Notes under the pieces: generated by a model
What the model saw: the letters and a program-made list of their open reading frames with translations, nothing else
The model's database searches: none
Told to the model about the DNA's origin: nothing
Assembly: GCA_015499995.1 (NCBI GenBank)
Contig: JADNRV010000002.1
Coordinates: forward strand, 310,001 to 374,000
DNA from: Flammula alnicola
Lineage: Eukaryota > Basidiomycota > Agaricomycetes > Agaricales > Strophariaceae
DNA length: 64,000 nt
Direction: 5' to 3'
Position numbers and translations under genes: made by a program
Shown here: positions 20,103 to 31,226 of the stretch, in pieces
Numbering within the stretch: position 1 is the first letter of the stretch
Layout of the letters: every line of letters begins with the position of its first letter

Positions 20103-22853
20103 TCATAGCTTGGAACGGGGCGGTTTACTCCGGACCATCGTTTTGGCTTTCTCGCGAAGGACCCGACGAAGCTACATGAAGAGAGATGTTTCGAGGCCTG
20201 TACAAAAAAAAATCAAAACTGGTACTCACGATTTTGCCTGATGGGTTCTTGGGAATGGCATCGACGAATTCGACGCCTCCAGCAAGCCATTTGTATTGCA
20301 CTTTGGCATCAGATATGTGCTAATGAAATACAATGGTCAGGAACAGCAACTATACACCTGAATAGAGACTACCTTCTCTATGGCCTTCTTTATTTCATTT
20401 TCAGCATCTTTGCTTGCTTTCATTCGTTCGAGTGCATTTGCACTAGGCACAACAAAAGCCAGAGGCACTTCTCCGCTATAGTCATCTGGAATACCCACCA
20501 CACATGCATCCGTCACATCAGGGTGGAGCAGTAAATGAGCTTCTAATTCAGCTGGGGCGACCTGGAAGCCCCGAACTTTCATAATTTCCTGTTCAACAAA
20601 GAAAGTAAGAATACGACCAAGAGACTTCTCGTAGATTCTTTCCCGTACTTTTATTCGATCAAGAACATAGACTTCAAGGTTCTTGATAGCAACTTCGTCC
20701 CCTGTCCGAACCCAGCCATCGATAAATGTTTCAGCAGTCCTGAGATTTATGCATATCTTAGAAAGAGAAATTCAGCAGAGAAAGCTCGGCGTACGCAGCG
20801 GGGTTTTCGTAATATCCCATCGCCATCGCAGGGCCTTTCACAAGAAGTTCGCCCGGCTCGCCCTCAGCCGCCAGACTGCCATCTGGCTTAACCACTTTAG
20901 CTACAATACCTGGTAGTAATTCGCCAGAGCTGCCAATTGTGCCCAATTTGCGACCATTTTGTAGGGCAGAGATGCCTGTGGAAGTTTCGGTAAGACCTGC
21001 CGCTTCAGTTAGACCTGGCACTTGATGAAAACAACGAAGGGAAAAGAATATTCAGTTGTATTTACCATAGCCCTGTCCAATACTAGCATTCGGAAAGACT
21101 GTCGTCATTTGAGCCATTAAGTCGCCACCTAAAGGGGCTGCTCCGGATAAGCAGAACTTGACGTGGCTGAAGTCGTAATTTTGAGCGGCAGAATGCTGCA
21201 ATCATAATGAGGCTTTTTATAGACCATAGTAGCTGGTGCCTTTACTTTGCATAGGAGAACACACATAGGGGGTACTAGGCTGATAATGGCAAGAAGTCAG
21301 CAAATATAGGAGACAAGTGCTCAATGCATAACTAACTATAAATGAGTGATTCGGTGTCGAGTTATGCTTTCTAAGAGATTTGTAAAGTTGAACTTGGGCA
21401 TAACGAGAATGGATGCCTAAAAGAGAGATAGTGGATCAATGCCTTGACCGAATCTGACATGCTCAGAAACATACGCCTGTATATAAAACATAGTGCATCT
21501 GATTGAGAAGTTTTAGTACGAGAAAGATAATTCACCATAGTTCAACGTACAATCACAACCAGTCCATATATGTCTGTAAACATTTTCAGATCAATGAAAA
21601 GAGAAAGTTGGCATAAACGGCTCACGGAAAAAAGGAAGGACTGACACAAGAAATGAGTACTGGACAACAATGCCAATCAGCTGCACTCACCTCCGAGGGC
21701 CACATCCCCAGGACCTAGAACTTTAGGATGCCAAGATGGATCACCCAGGCGATAATGAGTAGCCATTTGGATCACGTTTGCAATCACCGCATAATGGGAG
21801 ATTGCGACTGCCTATATGCAAGGAAGCGGTTATCTTTCGTGTTCTCCTTCGATAAGATATGTTTTACCTTAGGTTTCCCTTTCAGTCATTGTCAATCATC
21901 GGTAAGTTTTGCATGTCAATGTAGGTATATGCAAGGACAGTTTAGTTACCCGTTGTACCGCTTGAAAACGAGAGGAAGGCGATAGTTGTGCGAGCCTCGC
22001 CTGGCCGAAAACGTATCGCCTTGTAATTCTCGCCTTGACTCCAGCCAAAGGCAATTAATTCCTCAAGAGTCGGAAAAGAAGGTGCGGATCCCGATGAAGA
22101 GGGCGAATCAAGAATAAACAGGAAATCATCAGAGATCCCACATGCGCGAGCGGAGGTTCTTGCCGTAGTAAGGCAAATTGGATGTGCGACGAGGACTTTC
22201 GCCCTGGTGGTTGATAGTTGATGCTTCAATTCGTCAGCAGTATAACTGGGGTTTGCCGGTCTGGAGGATGGGATTGTTGAACATACGCCCATTCACAGCT
22301 TCAACGGCGGCTTACGTAACAATTCCGCCAAGGATGTGAACAGCCCAAACGACAGTGGCATAGTCTATATAGTATTGTGTAAGCTCTACTTAGTTGTGAG
22401 GGAAGGAAAGGAGTTCAACCTATGTGATTGGGGCTAAAAAGACACACTGTCAAAGAAGTCTCAGGATGTTGTATGTTAGCAGAATTCAACCTTGCGACGC
22501 ACCAACATCCTTTGGACCTAGTATTTGAATCATGAGACAATTGCACAATGCAATGTCATGGTGGAAAGAACGCACCAACGTTCCATTTGAGGCTCAGCGC
22601 ATTGGCAAGGCCGTATGCACGATAATGCGCCTGGAAATAGTTGAAAAAAAGGTAAATAAAGAGATGTAATGAAGAAAGTCACATAACGTGCCTGTTCATA
22701 TGTTATGGCGCGTCCGGTACCATCTTCAATGAAGAAAGGGATAGTTCTTGGCCGTACGGGTCTTCCAGGTGCTTCTGTGCGAAGGATAAACTGGGGAATT
22801 GAAAGATCGTCAGGAATATGAGAGAGAGGAACTGGAGAGCGAAACTCGGACAT
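20103..22853 (-). CDS. Peroxisomal adenylate-forming acyl/aryl-CoA ligase (4CL-like)
   Basis: I traced 19 exons giving 580 aa in frame: 22853-22692, 22630-22576, 22517-22503, 22446-22420, 22364-22316, 22260-21950, 21878-21868, 21811-21691, 21640-21626, 21573-21551, 21498-21475, 21416-21337, 21279-21246, 21195-21066, 21014-20795, 20739-20649, 20588-20373, 20319-20230, 20171-20103. Motifs in order: NPSYTADEL; P-loop SFSSGTTGKPK (split over an 11-nt exon); LPFFHIYGL; GAAPLGGDL; GQGYGLTEAAG; GWVRTGDE; KVRGFQVAPAELE; PKNPSGKILRRVLREK. These are the A3-A10 motifs of the ANL superfamily: ATP-dependent activation of a carboxylate to acyl-AMP, then CoA thioester. The C-terminus is SKL, a type 1 peroxisomal signal, so fatty-acid or phenylpropanoid activation in peroxisomes is likely; the exact acid cannot be read. 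Intron 1 appears to use a GC donor. Confidence 0.88.
22631..22691 (-). other. Probable GC-AG intron (ligase intron 1)
   Basis: The only join giving TYEQ-AHYRAYGLANALSLKWN uses donor GCACGT and acceptor TTCCAG. A GT donor three bases later puts the next exon out of frame, unless one base is missing. Confidence 0.45.
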
Positions 22854-24272
22854 GGGGAGTGGACTGTTGCCGTAGAAATGTCACTGGCTTTATAAGTATC
22901 CCGGAATTCGCATCTGTATGTGCTTTTGCGTGGCCATGGGGTCATTAGAAGTGGTGGTGGGCATGGCCGGTTGGATTGATGGGAAGCTTAGTCAGCAGAT
23001 CACCCTCGAAAAAGTGTCCAAACCAGAATCTCATCCATTCCGCAACGATTTCTTAGTTCTAACACCATAGGATAGTTGTAGAAATAATTTAATATGAATA
23101 TCTTGACTAATGTATGTCCGTTTATGTGAAAATAATAGTGAAAGTAGAATTGTACGATACTGTACTAAATCAATCAATTCGGCGGTCACAGGTCACAGGC
23201 CTACCCGATTTGATGAAAGGTCACAGAGGTCACAGCAAAAATCCCCAAAATCCCCCCGGAACAGTCATTCCGGGCATCAAAAAGCTTACAAATCCATCAA
23301 AATAGTCCAAATATAGTAATTTGACGAATTCAAAATTTCGTCAGTTGGGTCACAGGTCACACCTACTGACGAATTGATTGATTTAGTACAGTAATCTGGG
23401 AGCTGATCTGTGCAAAGATCTTATCAGAAGGATGATTGACAGGATGATTGACACAAGGTTTCACGCACGCATCGATGGAAAATTCTATCCTTGACCAGTA
23501 CCCACACCTTGTCCGTTTTATTCCGCCATCTCAGCATCCTCTTCTTCATCAGGCGGAGGTTAGGAGACGTAAAACTATTACATTTTGGTGTATTTCGAGT
23601 CTACAACATAGTAAAGCATAATCAGACATTATATGAGACAAGAATAATGTCATTCTTACATGTGTCTAGCTGCACAGTAGTTTGAAAATGGCCAATTCGA
23701 AGGTAAAGCACTTTTTTTCCGTCTCGAGGCGGCGTTCCCGACGCGTTGTCACATAATTGTCACACTTAAATTACGTGCCTAGGTATTAATTCCTTCCAAG
23801 GCTTTTCACGTTTTTGTGACTCATTTCTGTGACTAATTTTACGGAAACATTTTGATTCTTTCAACGAAATCTATAAATTGTTGCATTCATTTTCGGAATT
23901 TCGAACTCTGTGTTGAGATACACGTCAAAAGGTGTAGTTTGACGCGTCAAAAGTAGCTTAAAAATGCGAATTTATCTTATTCAATGCAACAAATGACTTG
24001 AAATGTTGCCTAAAGATGAATGACGCTCTAAATTCGAGGATAGAGGGAGAATTGCAGATGATATAAAAAGTGGACACTTCTTCTTGAAGATTGGCAGGTG
24101 GGAAGGTCCAGCCAAGCACAACCAAATACCATCATTTTGAACAGGCGTTGCCCACCACCATTAGAAGGCACAGCCGTGTCCGTCGTGCCGCGGGGGGCTC
24201 TTTCTGTTTCGGGAATATGTAATAGAATATATTTAATGCAATCCACGGCCCGCCATCACTCGTTAGCTTTAG
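22854..24272. other. Gene-free region between ligase and MED7, with a MITE
   Basis: A divergent promoter region of 1.4 kb. It holds the MITE at 23158-23393, a short tandem duplication AGGATGATTGAC around 23430-23455, and scattered GTCAC/GTGAC words near 23740-23830. No supported ORF. Confidence 0.5.
23158..23393. mobile_element. MITE with perfect terminal inverted repeats
   Basis: The 24 bases at 23158-23181 (TACTGTACTAAATCAATC...) are the exact reverse complement of 23370-23393. Both outer ends are TA, so a TA target duplication plus 22-bp TIR (23160-23391) is the simplest reading, as in Tc1/mariner-type MITEs. The interior is non-coding and carries six GGTCACA words arranged as three close pairs near the ends (GGTCACAGGTCACAGG, GGTCACAGAGGTCACAG, GGTCACAGGTCACACC). 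These subterminal repeats resemble transposase-binding sites. No transposase ORF. Confidence 0.8.
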
Positions 24273-25379
24273 ATGGACGAGGACACCACTGAACTCAGAA
24301 ACCCATTCCCCTCACCTCCGTCACATTACACCAAATATACAACCCACAACCTCAACCTCCTCGCGCTGTTGAGAGAGCGGGAACCCCAAATCCCTAATCC
24401 CAATCAATACGAAGTCTTGAAAGACCAGAATGATGTTCCTGACTGGCCCCTGATACAACTAGAGAAACCACGAGTAGATTGGATCCTCGATGAACCGGAA
24501 GCGTATTATGATGTCTTTGGAGACAGGTGGTTTGTGCGCTCAAAGAAATTTTTGAAACCCGGAAACGAGCTCAACAAACCCTTCCTCGCATTCAGGTCAA
24601 AGAAAAGATCCCTTCATTGGCAGAGCTAGGAGGAAACCAACTCTACCCAGCAGATCCTACGATAGGTATGCCAAATCCTATGTGAAAATGAGCCCACCAA
24701 CTCATTTACTTCGATTGCTAGACCGTCGACCCGCTCTACGATCTGTGTTGCGCTCGCTTTTGGTGACCTACTCGTCTCTAACGGGTTCTCTTCTTGCGCC
24801 TCCTCCCACATCACCAGAAGTGCCACCTGAATGGCAGCGATATGTTGAATGGATCACTGTTCTGAGCCAAAATCTCATGGCGGCCGCCAACGATTTACGA
24901 CCTGTTCAGGTGTGCCACGTATATATTTGATTCGTTGCGATAATTGAAGAATGATTAGGCCCGCGGAAACCTGGAATCGATGATGAGGCGCCAGTTGGAG
25001 CTGCGAAGGGAAGAAACTAAAACTCTGCATCAGTATGTCTTGAATTTCCTCTCTTGAAAAAATTATCCAAATGGTCGTGCAGAAAATGTGATACACTAAG
25101 TGCAAAGCTGGGAGAATTGCGCGCCTCTGCACAGACAATTATTAAGGACAGCAAACCAGTAGTAGGTATCCCTTTCCACGTGTCTTTATCTGCGACTCAT
25201 TTTGAAATGAAGCAAAAAGAAGGATCTAGTGCCACTCATCCCTACGCTGGTTTTGATCATATGGTACGCATTCTCATACATGTGTTCGAACAATGCGAAC
25301 TCATACCATGCTTTAGTCTTCTGATGTTACGCCTGAAGATGTTTTGAAATGGGCAGAAGGTTTCATATCGTCACTGTGA
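24273..25379 (+). CDS. MED7: Mediator complex subunit 7
   Basis: Exons 24273-24533, 24596-24665, 24722-24909, 24959-25032, 25083-25161 and 25317-25379 give 244 aa. Family features: PFPSPPSHYTKYT at the N-terminus, WILDEPEAYYDVFGDRWF, then VKEKIPSLAELGGNQLYP, followed by the long coiled-coil that pairs with Med21 (LRSLLVTYSSLTGSLL, QNLMAAANDLRPVQARGNLE). Med7 is an essential part of the Mediator middle module, linking activators to RNA polymerase II (family knowledge). The last intron (155 nt) is longer than the others; I chose it because the downstream exon SSDVTPEDVLKWAEGFISSL ends at a stop and fits a Med7 tail, whereas read-through gives an unrelated tail. Confidence 0.87.
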
Positions 25380-25734
25380 CCTGGGGCGGAACGGTCGAGT
25401 TAGCTCGACGCAAATTTTGTATGTCTATGTGCACAACTTTATATAGTAAAAGTGAACTCTCAGAAACTCTCCTGAAACACGAGCAAAGTATTCCTGCTTC
25501 CATATGCTATTACGCTTGCAGTCCTGGAATCCTGTATTTTTGCCTACAAGTACATATGCTATTTATGGACAGATTCACACGAAATCAAATCTCATGGTCA
25601 AACATCGATACAAACGGAAGCTTTTCAAATCATCTCTCGTCGCGTCGCGTTTCGTGTTTCTTGTTGGATGACCAGCAACCTCGGATAACCTAATATTCCA
25701 ATTCATCGAAAATTTGTACTACCGCTAGATCTTC
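25380..25734. other. Intergenic, 355 nt
   Basis: 3' flank of MED7 and promoter of the BCL7-like gene. A + frame through 25349-25693 is open but has no protein-like pattern and was rejected. Confidence 0.4.
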
Positions 25735-26441
25735 ATGGCGACAAGACGAAGAATCGGAGTCAGTGCTGCAACAACTGAGGCTGCGCGACGGCAGCTCATG
25801 CAACCTGTACCGTGTTGGGAGAAAGTTTGGGTTCCGCCAAGTACTATAATCTCTGGTTCTTCAACACTTAAAGTGTATAAGTGGGTCAAGACAGAGAAGG
25901 TGCAGGTCAGTATCCTTGCATATTCTCACTCATAAAGTTGATAATAATACCTCGGACCTCTCAGCAATTCAGCGACGATGAAGGCGAAGTGGACGAGCCT
26001 CTTGCTCCTCTGCCTGATGAAGCCGAAGTGGTCGATGGAGATGAGGATGAGCAGGATGAAACCAGGAACGAAACAATCGAAACAACCCAGACCAAAGACC
26101 TCGCAGACATGGATACAAACCAAGATGACCCACCGTCTAAAGTTCCCTCTCCAAAACCTCAGCTAATGATCCTGGAGCCCTCAGCTGACGATGATAATCC
26201 AGACCCCGCAGAGGCCTTGGACGCATCTCTTAAACCTATGGATAGTAACATGGACGACGGAGACGACAATGATAAACAAGGCCTGGGGGTTGAAGGACTT
26301 GAGTTGGACATTTCTGCATTGGGTCCAGACGGCCTGCAGCTCGAAAACGAACACGACCTTTCACAGTTAGATGGACCAGATGGATTGATTGGCGGTCCAC
26401 TAATGGATGAGAGTGGAGACCCATTCGCGGATACGGTGTAG
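25735..26441 (+). CDS. BCL7-like N-terminal domain protein, possible chromatin remodeller subunit
   Basis: Two exons (25735-25905, 25965-26441) give 215 aa. Residues ~15-60 read ARRQLMQPVPCWEKVWVPP then STLKVYKWVKTEKVQQFSDD. The spacing of WEK-WV, a serine-led beta strand and YKWV followed by a Gln/Asp tail resembles the BCL7 N-terminal domain, whose animal members belong to SWI/SNF (BAF) complexes. The rest is acidic and disordered (Asp/Glu runs, repeated LDGPDGL-like pieces), as in BCL7 proteins. The assignment is from memory of the motif and is not proven; an unrelated fungal nuclear protein is possible. Confidence 0.55.
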
Positions 26442-27346
26442 TCGCCTCATTGGACCTCGATTTCTGTACGTTCTGTGTGTGTTGATTTGCTATTGACACG
26501 GAGAAACCTCTCTTGCATGTAATTTACTTGTTTTTACCATTCCACGACATTGTTGAGCTACCCTTCCTATGAACGATGGTCGACGATAACACGCTCCCTC
26601 CCCTGGTTTATCCTTCATTGGGCTTTCATGAGCAACAGGCCATCCATTAAGACTAAGCATGCGACTGGCGATTGAAGGAGACGTACAAGGCTTGCGTGCA
26701 AATCTAGAAGCTGCCCTTATTCTTTGGCGGATCCTGCATACATTCGCAGCTCTCAGTTCCGCAACCTTCTAACTTGGTGATACACTCAGGCTAATTTATT
26801 GGTGTTCAGTTAGTAATGGGGAAGCAAAGAAAGAATTGACGTTCGCTGACCATTTATGTAGGATTCAAAGTTGGATTTAGTAAATTGTGGGTGCAAGACA
26901 AGATGCAATATTCGAGCTCTTAAGCTTAAGATCTGACCTTATCGTTATCAAGGAAATCATTGCTATTTGAGGAGCTTCTGGCCAACAACGTCACGGTGAT
27001 TTCCATCGGTCTGGACCATTGGTCAGTCGCCGAGCGATTTGACTTGACAATGAAAACCATTAGGTGGCCGCTGAACACTGCACTGATTTTCCTTCTAAAG
27101 GTACACATGACTGCTGTGCACCTGGAATGCGCAGCCTGCGCAGCAGAGTTACTTACGGCGGATGGAACTATTGGAACTTTGGAATGATGTCTTCATCGTG
27201 GGAACGTGGCAAACAACAACCAAAGTTCGAATGGTCGATGGGCGCTAAACTTCGACGAGTACTTATAGGAACCATTCATCAGTCTTGCAAGAAGACTGAG
27301 GGCTTGTTCTTTAAGTCCTGCATTCAAGTTTTTTCTGTCATCCACG
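26442..27346. other. Gene-poor region, 905 nt
   Basis: Holds the 3' flank of the BCL7-like gene and the promoter of the hydrolase gene. On the minus strand a short Cys-rich reading (CX6CX5CXC, ending KNKGSF then TAG at about 26705) precedes a plausible acceptor at about 26791, but I could not find its first exon. Nothing else supported. Confidence 0.35.
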
Positions 27347-29132
27347 ATGGATCTCCGACAAGTTGCCTTCCATGATCATCCCAGTGTGTTTTTCACCGCC
27401 CTCTCAGCAGTGACTGCTACCATTGCCCTTCGTCCGGATTCAACCATACTCCCAATGATTGGGGCCTTATCGGTCTTACTGGTATATTCTCCTATCTTGT
27501 TTCGCCCATCTGAGCACCGTTGGGTGAACGTATTTCTTATCGGAGTGGCGCTATCCGTCGCAAGTTCGGTTCTCCGACTTCAAGCATCTCTTGAAGCCCT
27601 TTCAACTCCCGGAGGGTCCCTGGTAGCCCTTTTCACATTTTCCGCTCTGCTTTCATCCCTCAGCCTTACCGCATTATACGTTTCAACCAAGTTCTACACC
27701 CGTCTCGGGTCATCATGGTCGCAAGTAACCCTGTTCCCCGCTATATGGGCCACTCTCTGGTGTACAGTCTCGTACATCAGTCCAGTTGGTCACCTATCAA
27801 CATGGAGTGTCGCAAACAACATGGATGCGTATAACTGGGTTACCCCGTTTCTAGGCCCGGTTAGTAAGGATTGGATAGTCGGGGCATGGGCGGTGGTCAT
27901 TTCGGAAACGGTTGGCTACTGGCACACTGGGTTCAGCGAGGATACGGTCGACTTGCTAAACTTCCCGCAGGATCAACACCGACGCTTCAATAATAAGAAG
28001 GCAACCAAAATCCTCACCTTATTGTTGACCTTCCTCACCATCCCTTCTTTCATCTTCTCGAATTCGCCCCTTCCAGTGTCTCCGATAGACGCAGTGACAC
28101 CCTTGTCCGTTGCATGTGCCCTCCCTCCATATCAGCACTACAAGCGCCACGTGTTGACCCTCGAAGATTACATCAGGGAAACCGACACCCTTCGGAGCAT
28201 GGCGAAAATCATACTCTGGCCTGAAGGCGCCGTCACGTTCCATTCAGTGGAAGAACGAGAAAATGCTTTCAATGAGGTTCGCAAGAGGATCCCTGGAGTA
28301 TATGTTGGAGTGTCGTTTGAGGAAACGATCAGTGACCCCAATGATTCAACTGGAAGAAAGCCCATCACACGTACAGGATTAGCTGTCGTCTCCCAGAAAT
28401 CCAACGATACCTATCACACTTACTACAAACGGCATCTTGTTCCAGGTAATTTGTCTAACTTTGTCGTCCTTTGTTCAGCATCCTGAACGACTGCTTTCAT
28501 TAGTCGCGGAGTCGTACCGTTTAACGCATTCAACTGCTCCACCGACTCTTTTTGAAGCTCAGCTGCCCAAACCCCACAAATATATCCCATCAAAGCAGTG
28601 GGGGCATGGACCTGATTATACTCGACCTCTCCCCCTGACTTCCTCGATCTGCCTTGACTTTGCCGCACCCTTCCCTTTCGCTGCATTGGAATCCAGACCT
28701 GCTCTTATTCTTGCCCCTGCGCGAACATGGGACCGCACAGTCGGAAATGCAATGTGGCTTCAAGCCAAACAACGAGCCGAAGAATTGGATAGTATGATCT
28801 TGTGGTGCGATGGAGGTGAGGGAGGAGTGAGCGGCGTAGCAGGTGGTGGATTCAACGATGTGACCCAAGTCGGATCAGGCTCTTTCATCCGAACGATTGG
28901 GATTCAATATCCCTTCGACTCTCAACGTACTCCCTATGCTCGTTTCGGGGATTTTACCTTGATTCTATTCTGGATTTTTGCACTTGGTCCAGGATTCATC
29001 CCGCGAGTCCCATTCGGCAACCTGCAATTCAAGTTTGCACGCCGAGGCATATACTCTGGTATTCAAACCTTTCGAGGGTGGATTGGGCATGGCCAGACCG
29101 AACGCGCGCCGGAACAGGATCTCCTTGGTTAG
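27347..29132 (+). CDS. Membrane carbon-nitrogen hydrolase, apolipoprotein N-acyltransferase-like
   Basis: Two exons (27347-28445, 28504-29132; 58-nt intron) give 575 aa. Several hydrophobic segments fill the first ~240 residues, followed by a nitrilase-fold domain. The catalytic triad is visible: Glu293 in LWPEGAVTF, Lys361 in YYKRHLVPVAES, Cys416 in SSICLDFAAPF. A last hydrophobic stretch (LILFWIFALGPGFI) lies near the C-terminus. This layout matches bacterial Lnt and fungal Lnt-like proteins. The reaction cannot be read: acyl transfer or amide hydrolysis at an internal membrane is inferred. All three catalytic residues are kept, so an active enzyme is expected. Confidence 0.8.
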
Positions 29133-29392
29133 GCACGAGGCGTCTGCGTAGCCCTCGAGTACTGAATCGAATATTCCAGAAAGTTACATGATTGTTATGT
29201 CTGTAGTTCCGTCCTGTACTTTTATTTGCTTTGAAATATGCAATCGTTTTCGACCTATCCGGCAAAGCAGACTCTTTAACTGGATCTGTACCCTGAACAA
29301 GTTTCTGCCAATTAGAGTTGCACATTTGCTTCCATGATCAGTGATAAGCCAATATGGATTTGTTATTTATCGGTACTACTTTCGGCAAGGCA

Positions 29393-30282
29393 ATGATGTC
29401 CTCGAGGCCTCCAGCGCCAGATCTCAGGGCACGACTTGGCCTTGCATTTGCTGCACGTAAACGATATCAAAAGCTCGCAGTCTCAGGATTGCCCATCTTC
29501 ACAAGTTCAGAAGAAGAACTTGTCTAGGGGTCCAACGTCTACTACTCAAAGCAACACATCCCAGTCAAAGCTCGCACAAAGCCTTCGCGGCTCTCTGCGC
29601 AATTTGACCTGGAAGACAGCTCACACCAGCGACCTCAGTCGTCGAGTGTTCCAAAGGAAACGCGTCGTGCCGAAGGAGCCCCCAATCAAAGAGGATTGGT
29701 CTGAAGACTTCCACTTGATCACCAGGGAGGACATCGACCCTAATTCTGCACCTGTGCCATCCCTCGACAACCGAAGCCCCCCTGCGCCTGCATCCAGCGA
29801 ACCCAATCGATTCCTTCGGAAAACAGGCGCTGATCTTCCCAAACCATCTTCGACCCCCTACACCTTGCTTCCTCCATTGGTCATTTCAGATTCTGTGACA
29901 AACCGTGTCTCGACGTACACTTCGAAGACAATAACGTCCTCTGAAAGCGCTACTCCGACATTTACTGAATTCGCCCACATAACAGCTAGCTTTCCCCAAC
30001 CACCGAGTCACATTCCCGTTGCGTTTAATTCTCCAGTCGAATCTAGTGAGTTTCGAATTCCGGTCTACTTGGGAATGACGATGGAATTAATATGTTACTT
30101 CAGATTTGCCGCATCCTTCGCGCATTGGTAACACGACACACCCTCGAAATACTCCTTCCGTTGCGTCACCCATTTCAGAAGTCAATCCAACAAGTATAAT
30201 CTCTTTGCAACGTTTCAAATCACGCGCAAAGGACCTCCTTCGCATTCCGTCTCTCCTTTCTTCCTGGAAAAGCAGGCAGTAA
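29393..30282 (+). CDS. Unknown disordered protein
   Basis: Proposed exons 29393-29455, 29506-30044 and 30103-30282 (approximate ends). The start is one of two adjacent ATGs (29393 or 29396); an in-frame ATG at 29354 would add 13 residues. It begins MMSSRPPAPDLRARLGLAFA, then a Ser/Thr/Pro-rich chain containing EDWSEDFHLITREDID, and ends SWKSRQ. A basic FQRKRVVPK segment could be a nuclear signal. The 50-nt first intron (GTAAAC...ACAAG) is needed to pass a TAG. No family recognised. Confidence 0.5.
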
Positions 30283-30339
30283 TTATTCAGAACCCACAAG
30301 CACTCCTCCACATCTCTACATTCCCTCAAGTTTTTAATC

Positions 30340-30949
30340 ATGTACTCTGGAAAGCGAACTGATGTGGTCGATTTTGGAGGGGAGATGGATTACTCCAACG
30401 TTAAGTGGTTCCAAGATGCACCTTCAAGACCTACCGTACGTCGTCCTGTCAATAAGTGATTTTTATCCTACTCATCGATATTTCACAGCCTGCTCCTCAA
30501 CCCCAAGAACAACCACCCGCCCCACAATATCATCCATCGCCTCATGTAATTGACCAGAATGAAGGTTTTGAGTATGCCCTATCTGCCGCACCTAACGTAC
30601 TCTATCAACGATACAAGCAATACGGTCAGGTAAGAGCATTATTTGTCACACCTTTGGGACGAATATTCATCGCAAGGAACAGCTGGGCGTTCTCGGGTGG
30701 TGTTCTGAGTTCAGCGAACTCATCGACAATCTGAAGGAGTTGGGCTTCTCAGGAAATATGTTTGTTACAACAAGAACACAAGCGCTGAAAACATGCGAGG
30801 AAATCTTACAACTGAAAATGGAGGACGTAAAGATGCAACTCGTTACCATGTATCTTTCATCGCAAGTGGCGAGGCTGCGTCGTTTCTTGGATGCTGATCG
30901 CGTATGGAACGACTACCCTGATCCATCATTTCCACTAGAACCAAAGTAG
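30340..30949 (+). CDS. Conserved-looking small fungal protein of unknown function
   Basis: Three exons (30340-30435, 30489-30629, 30677-30949) give 169 aa. After a Pro/Gln-rich middle, the C-terminal half is compact and helical: EQLGVLGWCSEFSELIDNLK, GFSGNMFVTTRTQALKTCEE, ILQLKMEDVKMQLVTMYLSS, then QVARLRRFLD. It lies 57 nt after the stop of the preceding gene on the same strand, so the two could be one longer gene, but each has its own clean start and stop. Function not recognised. Confidence 0.6.
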
Positions 30950-31226
30950 CGGCCACATCTACCTTCCTTCCTTTTTTCTTTTCTCTCTTTTCTTGTTGCA
31001 ATAAGTAAACATTTTTACAACACGGAAATCTCGCGTGCCCCGGGTAATGAAATGGTTGATCCCAAGTACATAAATCGAAACCGTGGAAGTCCATGCTGTA
31101 CATTACACTACTAGTGAAATAGATATATAGGTATACATAACAAACTCAGATTAAAATAATGACCAGAGTCTACTAGACGTCTGTGTCTATGGCGAACGAG
31201 GAGAAAATGCTAAATGGCTATCATCC

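Noticed and set aside
20739..20798. GC donor (GA|GCTTTC) for a late ligase intron
   Set aside because: A GT donor five bases upstream (GC|GTACGC) gives the conserved NPAATAETFIDGW join.
25349..25693. 114-aa plus-strand ORF after MED7
   Set aside because: Begins inside the last MED7 exon in another frame and has no family pattern.
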